NCBI GenBank assembly: GCA_039184055.1 | Contig: JBCDBH010000078.1 | Span: forward strand, 1-18,751 | Direction: 5' to 3' | Length of the DNA stretch: 18,751 bases | Source: JBCDBH01 sp039184055 | GTDB taxonomy: Bacteria; Acidobacteriota; Thermoanaerobaculia; Multivoradales; J023 | Shown here: one piece after another, positions 13,181 through 18,751 of the stretch | Numbering within the stretch: the stretch's first letter is position 1 | Layout of the letters: every line of letters starts with the position of its first letter | Notes under the pieces: model-generated | Database searches by the model: none | What the model saw: the letters and a program-made list of their open reading frames with translations, nothing else | Told to the model about the DNA's origin: nothing | Made by a program: the position numbers and the translations under genes

Positions 13181-13649
13181 AGCGTCTCGCGCGGCGGTTC
13201 AGAGATGTCGCGACCACGAGGTCGAGGTCGAACTGGAGATCATTGTCATGCCACCCGGTAGCAGCGTCAAGCAGATCGCCTCCCGAGCCCAATTGTGCCG
13301 CTACCCTCCGTCAACGAGCGCTTCAGCGAGTGATTCGCACCGAAAATCTCGAAAATCAAAGCCTCTGTTTAGTGATTTCCATCCAAAATTTTGGAAAAGA
13401 AGGCTTCCGGACGCGAATTGCATCCAAAATTTTGGAAAAGAAGGCTTCTTGGAAAATCTGGATCGTGCATGATACGAAAAGAAGGCTTTCTGGCGTGTAA
13501 ATAAGGATTCGTCGTGCATAACACGATTATTTGCTTCCAGAGAGTTCCCAGAGATGGCCCCGAGATCACCTACAGGCCTTCGACACAACGCTCCGTATCG
13601 AATGGCGCTCGGTTGGCAATGACGCCGGCCAGGACACGAGGAGATCGAC
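13181..13649. other. Non-coding AT-rich intergenic island
   Basis: No convincing gene in 469 bases. Bases 13341-13540 contain 80 G or C of 200 by my count, far below the coding regions around them. The island contains the 41-bp-period repeat (separate entry) and two related 15-base stretches TCGTGCAT-A-ACGA at 13463-13477 and 13512-13526. It separates the divergently read pseudo-hydrolase and the first unknown gene, so promoters for both probably lie here, but I cannot place them with confidence. Confidence 0.7.
13380..13488. repeat. 41-bp-period direct repeat containing a perfect 14-base palindrome
   Basis: A 28-base sequence is repeated without mismatch at 13380-13407 and 13421-13448. It contains the perfect palindrome TCCAAAATTTTGGA and then GAAAAGAAGGCTT. 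The latter part occurs a third time at 13476-13488, so GAAAAGAAGGCTT starts at 13394, 13435 and 13476, exactly 41 bases apart. A decayed copy may lie at 13351-13367. The 13-base gaps differ in sequence. Two units with 13-base spacers are not a CRISPR array. Confidence 0.85.
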
Positions 13650-14024
13650 ATGGGACAGCCACAGATCAGCAAGATGGACAATGATTCAGGGTGGTGGGTC
13701 GTACTCAGCAAGAGCTCGAGTGGGGGTAACACCGGTGGCATCAGCGACGGGCATTTCGCCTACGGTGGCGACACTCTGACGTTTGGTAGCACGCTTGCGA
13801 TCCCACCCAAGAGCAGCGACGACAACCGGCTTTTCGTCCAGACCACGACCGGCAGCTACCGGATCTGGGCCAATGAGAATGCGGACGGCACCTATACCGT
13901 CAAGCTCAAAGGATCGGTGGCGAACGCCGAAGCGGCCATCCTCCAGACCTTGACCGCCAACGCTGGCCAAGAGTACGAGCTCGAGATCTCGAGCGGTGGT
14001 GCACCATCGCTGAGCAACGCCTGA
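13650..14024 (+). CDS. Hypothetical beta-rich protein, no recognised family
   Basis: 124 residues, start ATG 13650 with GAGGAG 5-6 bases upstream; an internal ATG at 13674 is possible but has no site. I do not recognise the family. There is no signal peptide, membrane segment or cysteine. The sequence is rich in Gly, Ser and Thr with alternating hydrophobic residues (GWWVVLSKSS, YRIWANENADGTYTVKLKGS, AGQEYELEISSGG), which suggests a small beta-sandwich. Phrases such as GSYRIWANENADG could suit a ligand- or surface-binding role, but that is a guess. It is followed after a 31-base hairpin region by the second unknown gene in the same direction, so the two are probably one operon. The strong ribosome binding site suggests good expression. 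Confidence 0.7.
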   Translation: MGQPQISKMDNDSGWWVVLSKSSSGGNTGGISDGHFAYGGDTLTFGSTLAIPPKSSDDNRLFVQTTTGSYRIWANENADGTYTVKLKGSVANAEAAILQTLTANAGQEYELEISSGGAPSLSNA

Positions 14025-14039
14025 TCCCGGAGGCTCCCG

Positions 14040-14070
14040 GAGGCCGGCGGTGCGCTTCGCCGCCGGCCTC
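14040..14070 (+). promoter_or_regulatory. Strong intercistronic hairpin
   Basis: GAGGCCGGCGG (14040-14050) pairs perfectly with 14060-14070 around a 9-base loop, between the two unknown genes. There is no T run, so it is not a classical terminator. It could stabilise the upstream message, attenuate read-through into the second gene, or mark a processing site. Confidence 0.6.
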
Positions 14071-14118
14071 GCGCTGCACCAGCCAACGATTTCGACAATC
14101 GATAAGGAGGAGAACACG

Positions 14119-14823
14119 ATGCTGCTGATTACGATCCGGGCCGATCTATCGACGGGTACGCTCCATATGGAGACCGAGGGGCGTCCCAAACTGGAGACCG
14201 AAGACGTCGAATGGCAATTTCTCGGGGTGCCCAACAACTACTTTCCAACCATCGAATTCGAGTACGCCGAGCCCGATGACACACCGCGTGGGCCGTTCGC
14301 CAATCTCCGCCTGACGACCAACCAGGTTTTCGGTCTCGGTCGAAGCGGCTCGGTCCAGGGTCGCTACAAGGCCGCCCTCGTTCCGACCTCGAGGTCCGGT
14401 GGCGAGCTCGAGGGGAGCAAGATCATCTCGGAGGTCTTCGAGCTCGACGTCGTCGCCCACGAACCCAACAGCGCGCCCGTGGTCACCGTGCGCCCCCAAG
14501 GCACTCACGGCTTGGAGGTCTCGCCCGATCCGGTGGTGGTGTGCGCGGGCGATTCACCCGTGTGGCTTTTCGAGGATTTTGCCGAGCAAGGATGGTCGCC
14601 CCGCATCATCTTTCAAGAACCGGCGGCAGGCGCCGGGCTGTGGCCGTTCGGGCCGTTCACCAGCCTGATGGTAGGTTCGCGGACGATCGTCGCGAGTGGC
14701 AATACTCACGTCACCGGTGACTATGTGTACGGGGTGGCGATCATCGACGATGCGACGGGAACGATCCTGCGCAAGGGCGATCCGGTGGTCGGTAACAACG
14801 GTGATCCACCGGGCGGTAGCTGA
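14119..14823 (+). CDS. Hypothetical two-domain beta-rich protein with internal duplication
   Basis: 234 residues, start ATG 14119 with AAGGAGGAG 6 bases upstream; a longer frame from 14050 lacks such a site. No signal peptide or membrane segment. I do not recognise a named family. The two halves share an ordered pattern: VxW (about 30-32 and 147-149), PxIxF (43-47 and 161-165), GPF (58-60 and 178-180), then GxY (81-83 and 200-202), with nearly equal spacing. I read this as two copies of a roughly 100-residue beta-sandwich, perhaps cupredoxin- or Ig-like. The second half has the plastocyanin-like order of a DPVVV strand, GD, W, F and a closing Y-x-V strand. The only Cys is 142 and no full type-1 copper site is visible. 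The C-terminus is Gly/Pro-rich and flexible. The stop is one base from the stop of the convergent kinase gene. Confidence 0.72.
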   Translation: MLLITIRADLSTGTLHMETEGRPKLETEDVEWQFLGVPNNYFPTIEFEYAEPDDTPRGPFANLRLTTNQVFGLGRSGSVQGRYKAALVPTSRSGGELEGSKIISEVFELDVVAHEPNSAPVVTVRPQGTHGLEVSPDPVVVCAGDSPVWLFEDFAEQGWSPRIIFQEPAAGAGLWPFGPFTSLMVGSRTIVASGNTHVTGDYVYGVAIIDDATGTILRKGDPVVGNNGDPPGGS

Positions 14824-14824
14824 G

Positions 14825-17659
14825 TCAACGACGGCCGTCGACGAGCGCGCGAAAGCTCGGGTCGTCGCGTAGCGTGTCGAAGGCTGGCAGATCGAACCAG
14901 ATCGGCTGCAGACCCTTGTCGAGCGCGTCCTCGGCGTTGACCAGCGCCGAGGTGCGATCGCCCGCGAGGTGGTGGACCAGGGCGGCGAGGTAGAGGACCT
15001 CGGGATTCGTGCTCGCCCGGGTGAGCGCTTCACGGGTCAGACGCACCGCCTCCCGCTCCTCGCCGAGAACCATGAGGCATTGGGCGCGAATCATCAGATC
15101 GACCGCGGTCGGCTCGTCGGTCAGAACGTCGAGCACCCGTCGGTAGGTGGTCCGCGCCGCCTCGATGGCACCGGTGGCCTGCCGGGCATCGGCGAGATTG
15201 AGCAGCACCGCGGGCTGGTCGGGGTAGAGACCGTCGGCGCGTTCCAGCACCTCGACGGCTTCGACGTGGCGACCCCGCAGCGCACGGGTGAGACCGAGGT
15301 TGATCAGGTCGCCGATCCGTGGCTGATCGGTCGTGGTGAGCTCGGCATAAAGACGCTCGGCGCGCGCCACATCGCCGTAGAGCATCTCGAGATCGGCGAG
15401 CTTGCCACGTCCCCAGCGATTGCCGGGATCACGGTCGAGCAAGAGCTCGAGCCGGCCGCGCGCGGCGTCGACCTCACCGGCGCGAATCTCGAGATCGGCG
15501 AGCCGCAAGAGTCGCTGCCACGATGGATAGCGCTCGACGGCGGCGCGCATGGTGCGGAGCGCCGTGGCGATGTCACCGGTCCGTTCGGCGAGTCGGGAGC
15601 GGAGCTCGTCGAGCTCGGAAGCGGTCGGATCGATCGTCGCCAGCTCGTCGACGATTCGACCCGCGTCGTCGGCCGCGCCCGCCGCCAGATGGAGCTTCAC
15701 CCGGGCGATCAGCGGTCGACTATCGTCGGGAGCGAGCGTGCCGGCGCGTCGCGCCGTCGCCAGACCACGATCGAGATAGTGATCGCCATGCGCGCTGGTG
15801 TACAGGCTGCGCGCCACGTCGGCGGCGAGCAGATGCGCCTCGAGAAAACCGGGGGAGGTTTCGGTGATCGCATCGAGCTCGTCGAGCGCCGTGGCGCGAT
15901 CGATCGAGTCGTCGTCGACGGCGCGTTGGAGGCGCAGATAGCGCAGGTAATCGTCGTCGCGGACGTCGAGCCGCTCGGTGTCTTCGCGTGGCGCGCGATC
16001 ATCGAAACCACGGAGCAGTCGGAGTCGCGCGACATCGTAGAGCGGGCGCAGATCGGCCGGCGTACACGGGGTTTCGAACGCATCGCCCCAGATCACCGTG
16101 CCGTCGCCACCGTCGATTCGCTTCAGGGTGACCAGACAGCGTCCGTCGCGTGGTCCGTCGACCTGGCTGGTGAGCACTTGGTCGGTGGCGAGCGCGCGGG
16201 CGACGGCGATCGGATCCGAGCCGGGTGTGGTCGCGTCGACCGCACCGACGCGGGGCAAGGCGGCGAGTGCGCCGAGAATCGCCATGTGCGTGCCGGTGAC
16301 GGCGAGATCGAGCGTCGTGCTCGGCTCGTGCGTCGGGGGTGGCACGGCGATCCGTAGCGGCTGAGCGGTAGCCGGGCGCGAACGCCAGACGAGCAGGGCC
16401 GCCACGGCGACGAGAGCGAGAGCCGCCAGCGCCAACCATGGCTTGTGTCGGTCGGATGAGGGGCGGTCGGCGGATGTTTGGTCGCTAGGCGCCGGATCCT
16501 CAGGCTTCGGATTTCCAGGCGTCCGATCGGTGGCGCGTCGTTCGTGGAGCGTTTGGAGGGCGTCACGAAAGGCTTCGGCGTCCGGGAAGCGCGCGTCGCG
16601 ATCTTTGACCAGCGCGCGCTCGATCAGCTGGCGGAGTGGTGTCGGAACCGAGTCGGGAAGCGGTGTCGGCGTGGTGTTGAGGATCGAATAGATCACCGCC
16701 TGGTCGCCCTCTCCGGTGAACGGCCTACGACCGGTCAGCGACTCGTGGAGCATCACGCCGAGCGCCCACAGATCGGCGCGTCCATCCACCGCGTCCTCGG
16801 TGATTTGTTCCGGGGCCATATAAGCCGGTGTTCCCGGTGAGCTGCTGGTGCGACTGTGCCGGGTCGCCTCCGACCATTGCGCGAGACCGAAATCGAGAAT
16901 CTTCGCGCCGTCTCCGGTGAGCATGATGTTGCTCGGTTTGATGTCTCGGTGCACGATCCCGGCGGCGTGCGCGTGCGCCAGCCCCGAAGCGATCTGGCTG
17001 GCGATTTCGACTGCCTCGGACGGTTCGAGCGCGCCGGTGGTCAACCGCTCACGGAGCGTCTCGCCGCCGTAGAGCGGCATCACCAAGAAGAGCCGGCCGT
17101 CGTGGGTTTCGTCGACGTCGTGGACCGTGCACAGATTCGGATGCTCGAGCGTCGCCACGGTGCGTGCTTCCCGCAACAGCTGACGCTTCGCCGCCGGATC
17201 ACGGCTCCATTCCGATGGCAGGAGCTTGAGCGCCACCGTGCGACCCAGCCGGGTATCCTCGGCGCGCCACACCTCGCCCATGCCCCCGGCGGCGATCCGC
17301 TCCTCGAGTCGATAGCGGCCGGTGTCGCCGACATCACCATCCAGCCACGACACCTCGGCGATCAGTCGATAGCCACGGCGAGGTACCGTTTGAATGAACC
17401 GGGGCTGGCGTGACGAATCACCGAGCGCGCGCCGCAACGTCCACACCGCGTGCGACAGCACCTCCTCGGTGACGAACGCCTCGCCCCACACGGCATCCAG
17501 TAGCTCTTGGCGGCTACACACCTCGCCGGCCCGTCGCGCCAGTTCCATCAGCACCGCCATCGAGCGTGGCTCGACGCGTTCCGTCGTCTCGGCGCCACGG
17601 AGCGTATTGAGCTCCGGATGCACGTGCCACTCGCCACCGAGTATGAATCGTCGGGTCAC
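14825..17659 (-). CDS. Winged-helix / Ser-Thr protein kinase / transmembrane / TPR signalling protein
   Basis: 944 residues, starting at GTG 17659 with no clear ribosome binding site. Residues 1-105 are an OmpR/CadC-type winged helix (ending RFIQTVPRRGYRLIAEV). Residues 115-375 are a Hanks-type kinase with glycine loop AAGGMGEV (123-130), Lys145, Glu164, HRDIKPSN (Asp239, Asn244), DFG (Asp257) and an activation segment ending in APE (282-284), so all catalytic residues are present. A Pro/Ser/Asp-rich linker leads to one membrane helix (about 408-425). The remainder, which should be outside the inner membrane, has a beta-rich stretch and then TPR-like repeats from about 550 to 935. Family logic suggests a membrane sensor coupling periplasmic TPR interactions to DNA binding and phosphorylation in the cytoplasm. 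Targets are unknown. The neighbours read toward it are the unknown gene pair; the CheR-like gene is divergent, 130 bases away. Confidence 0.92.
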   Translation of the reverse strand: MTRRFILGGEWHVHPELNTLRGAETTERVEPRSMAVLMELARRAGEVCSRQELLDAVWGEAFVTEEVLSHAVWTLRRALGDSSRQPRFIQTVPRRGYRLIAEVSWLDGDVGDTGRYRLEERIAAGGMGEVWRAEDTRLGRTVALKLLPSEWSRDPAAKRQLLREARTVATLEHPNLCTVHDVDETHDGRLFLVMPLYGGETLRERLTTGALEPSEAVEIASQIASGLAHAHAAGIVHRDIKPSNIMLTGDGAKILDFGLAQWSEATRHSRTSSSPGTPAYMAPEQITEDAVDGRADLWALGVMLHESLTGRRPFTGEGDQAVIYSILNTTPTPLPDSVPTPLRQLIERALVKDRDARFPDAEAFRDALQTLHERRATDRTPGNPKPEDPAPSDQTSADRPSSDRHKPWLALAALALVAVAALLVWRSRPATAQPLRIAVPPPTHEPSTTLDLAVTGTHMAILGALAALPRVGAVDATTPGSDPIAVARALATDQVLTSQVDGPRDGRCLVTLKRIDGGDGTVIWGDAFETPCTPADLRPLYDVARLRLLRGFDDRAPREDTERLDVRDDDYLRYLRLQRAVDDDSIDRATALDELDAITETSPGFLEAHLLAADVARSLYTSAHGDHYLDRGLATARRAGTLAPDDSRPLIARVKLHLAAGAADDAGRIVDELATIDPTASELDELRSRLAERTGDIATALRTMRAAVERYPSWQRLLRLADLEIRAGEVDAARGRLELLLDRDPGNRWGRGKLADLEMLYGDVARAERLYAELTTTDQPRIGDLINLGLTRALRGRHVEAVEVLERADGLYPDQPAVLLNLADARQATGAIEAARTTYRRVLDVLTDEPTAVDLMIRAQCLMVLGEEREAVRLTREALTRASTNPEVLYLAALVHHLAGDRTSALVNAEDALDKGLQPIWFDLPAFDTLRDDPSFRALVDGRR

Positions 17660-17789
17660 CGGTCGGCCATCGCTCGCCGTCCGAAACGCCGCGTGGGTCT
17701 GTCGATCATGGCGCCGATCCTACCGTTTCGTGACGAGATCTCGTTGTCTGGTGATCGAGGCGCGTGGGTCGGTTGATACCCTGCGCGGC

Positions 17790-18578
17790 GTGAAGGATGC
17801 CTCGTGTGTCGCGTTTCTCCAGTGGGCCCTGCCACGGCTCGGTTTTCGTTGGCCGGGCTTTCGCAAGGTCCGCCGTCAGGTCTGTCGCCGCATTCGTCGA
17901 CGGTACGCCGCCCTCGGTCTCGCCGATCTCGCCGCTTATCGGCGCTATCTCGAAACCGACCCGGACGAGCTCGCCCACCTCGACGCTTGCTTTCGAGTCA
18001 CCCTTTCGCGTTTCTATCGCGACCGTCGGATCTTCGAGCGTCTCGGTGACGAGATCTTGCCTGGTTTGGCTCGGAACCGCGATCGGCTGCGTGTGTGGAG
18101 CGCGGGTTGTGCCTCGGGGGAAGAGCCGTACAGCGTCGCGCTCGTCTGGCGACAGCGGGTGCGGATGCCGGAGGTCGAGCTCGAGATCCTCGCCACCGAC
18201 GCCGACGCGCACATGCTCGAACGCGCCGCGCGCGCCGTCTACAGTGAGGGGACGCTACGCGAGTTGCCCCAGAGCTGGAGAGAGACCGCGTTTCGCGAGC
18301 GCGCCGACGAGCTCGAGCTCTTACCGGCATGGCGTGAGCTCGTCGAGTTTCGCCAGCAGGATCTGCGTACCGAGATGCCTGCAGGTCCCTTCGATCTGGT
18401 CCTTTGTCGTAATCTCGCCTTCATGTATTTTGACCAGGATCGCCAGCTCGACGTCCTCCGACGACTCGCCACGCGGATACGATCCGGTGGCTGGCTGGTG
18501 ATCGGCAACCACGAGTCGTTGCCATCGCCCGCCACCGAGTTCGCGCCCGATGGTCCGTGTTCGTATCGTCGGGTGTAG
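17790..18578 (+). CDS. Orphan CheR-type SAM-dependent methyltransferase
   Basis: 262 residues from GTG 17790; another in-frame GTG at 17751 is possible. Neither has a good ribosome binding site. A helical N-terminal part (about 5-95) contains the CheR-like TLSRFYRDRRIFE segment. The SAM-binding motif reads VWSAGCASGEEPYSVAL (102-118), followed by ILATDADAHMLERA and the diagnostic FDLVLCRNLAFMYFD (201-215) and GGWLVIGNHESL. CheR enzymes methylate glutamates on chemoreceptors, but there are no chemotaxis genes here and the kinase is the only signalling neighbour. It may act on another protein. TTGATACCCT at 17773-17782 ends 7 bases before the start codon, where a -10 box of a leaderless transcript would lie. 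Confidence 0.85.
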   Translation: MKDASCVAFLQWALPRLGFRWPGFRKVRRQVCRRIRRRYAALGLADLAAYRRYLETDPDELAHLDACFRVTLSRFYRDRRIFERLGDEILPGLARNRDRLRVWSAGCASGEEPYSVALVWRQRVRMPEVELEILATDADAHMLERAARAVYSEGTLRELPQSWRETAFRERADELELLPAWRELVEFRQQDLRTEMPAGPFDLVLCRNLAFMYFDQDRQLDVLRRLATRIRSGGWLVIGNHESLPSPATEFAPDGPCSYRRV

Positions 18579-18655
18579 GCAGCGGTCACGACGATACAAT
18601 CAGGCGAAACGTCGAACGATCCGTCGCCGGTACCGGTAGATGGGGGTACCACGCA

Positions 18656-18683
18656 TTGGCGTGGGGCCCGAGGAGGGTAAACT
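18656..18683 (+). promoter_or_regulatory. Sigma70-type promoter for the gene at the right edge
   Basis: TTGGCG (18656-18661), a 16-base spacer and TAAACT (18678-18683) make a reasonable -35/-10 pair. The predicted start is near 18690, about 50 bases before the ATG at 18740. A 6-base hairpin (CCACGC, loop ATTG, GCGTGG at 18649-18664) overlaps the -35 box. Confidence 0.5.
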
Positions 18684-18739
18684 AGCCGTGACGAAAGTCG
18701 TCCCCCAATCATCGCTGACACCGAAGCCACGAGGAGATC

Positions 18740-18751
18740 ATGTCCGATCCG
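18740..18751 (+). CDS. Start of an unidentified gene (cut by window edge)
   Basis: ATG 18740 preceded by GAGGAG (18731-18736) and a plausible promoter. Only four codons (Met-Ser-Asp-Pro) are in the window, so nothing can be said about the product. A competing GTG at 18688 in another frame also stays open to the edge but has a poorly spaced binding site. Confidence 0.5.

Noticed and set aside
13380..13448. Integron attC-like or insertion-sequence end repeats
   Set aside because: No core GTTRRRY site, no integrase or transposase, no target-site duplication visible.
13380..13488. Possible CRISPR array
   Set aside because: Only two full repeats and 13-base spacers, a self-complementary repeat and no cas genes.
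13301..13741. Minus-strand frame of 146 codons through the AT-rich island
   Set aside because: The two repeat copies fall in different registers because 41 is not a multiple of 3, so the repeat is not conserved as protein. It also overlaps the start of the plus-strand gene at 13650.
14969..16357. Plus-strand open frame of about 462 codons
   Set aside because: Antisense to the TPR region of the kinase gene; no recognisable domain or start signal.
16341..16360. Second sigma54-like box (TGGCACGGCGA...)
   Set aside because: The -12 TTGC half is missing and the site lies inside the kinase gene on the non-coding strand.
17707..17760. Minus-strand ATGs upstream of the kinase gene
   Set aside because: The ATG at 17709 is in another frame and meets a TGA at the kinase start, so it cannot extend the kinase.

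Overview
The window is 18.75 kb of densely coding, high-GC Gram-negative DNA. The Gram-negative reading rests on a TolC/adaptor/RND efflux operon, an outer-membrane patatin and many signal peptides. One gene joins a CadC/ToxR-type winged helix, a Ser/Thr kinase, a membrane segment and TPRs. That architecture is best known from Acidobacteriota and some myxobacterial or xanthomonad-like lineages, so an acidobacterial-type host is my best guess. There is no rRNA or other phylogenetic marker to settle it. I see no tRNA, rRNA, CRISPR array, integrase or transposase.

Layout, left to right. (1) Positions 1-4357, minus strand: a probable three-gene run of sigma54-type activator (GAF-AAA+-Fis), DAACS-family acidic amino acid/dicarboxylate symporter, and patatin-like outer-membrane phospholipase that runs off the left edge. 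(2) Positions 4350-5110: a compact sigma54 control region with three copies of a GTCTCCA-ATATG element and a near-perfect -24/-12 promoter. It drives, on the plus strand, a small secreted protein with a charged 11-residue repeat, and ends in a clean terminator. (3) Positions 5129-11924, plus strand: a tripartite efflux operon. Its outer-membrane component is fused to an N-terminal ABC-type substrate-binding domain, and it is followed by a lipoprotein adaptor and an RND pump with 4-bp ATGA coupling. (4) Positions 11420-13180, minus strand: a beta-lactamase-fold protein whose nucleophilic serine is alanine. Its frame reads through a GCGCC hairpin repeat into the antisense of the RND gene. (5) Positions 13181-13649: an AT-rich non-coding island (about 40% GC) with a 41-bp-period repeat built on a perfect palindrome. 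(6) Positions 13650-14823, plus strand: two unrecognised, probably beta-rich, non-secreted proteins with strong ribosome binding sites. The second looks internally duplicated. (7) Positions 14825-17659, minus strand: the winged-helix/kinase/TPR protein. (8) Positions 17790-18578: an orphan CheR-type methyltransferase. (9) A promoter and the first codons of a further gene at the right edge.

How the parts may work together: the efflux genes form one machine exporting a substrate from inner membrane or periplasm to the outside. The sigma54 activator is the natural regulator of the divergent secreted-repeat gene, because its GAFTGA motif, the upstream sites and the promoter all agree. The unknown gene pair abuts the kinase gene tail to tail with one base between them. 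The most unusual items are the sigma54 switch with its hendecad protein, the binding-protein/TolC fusion, the Ser-to-Ala pseudo-hydrolase with its runaway C-terminus, and the unknown beta-rich pair beside the AT-rich repeat island.
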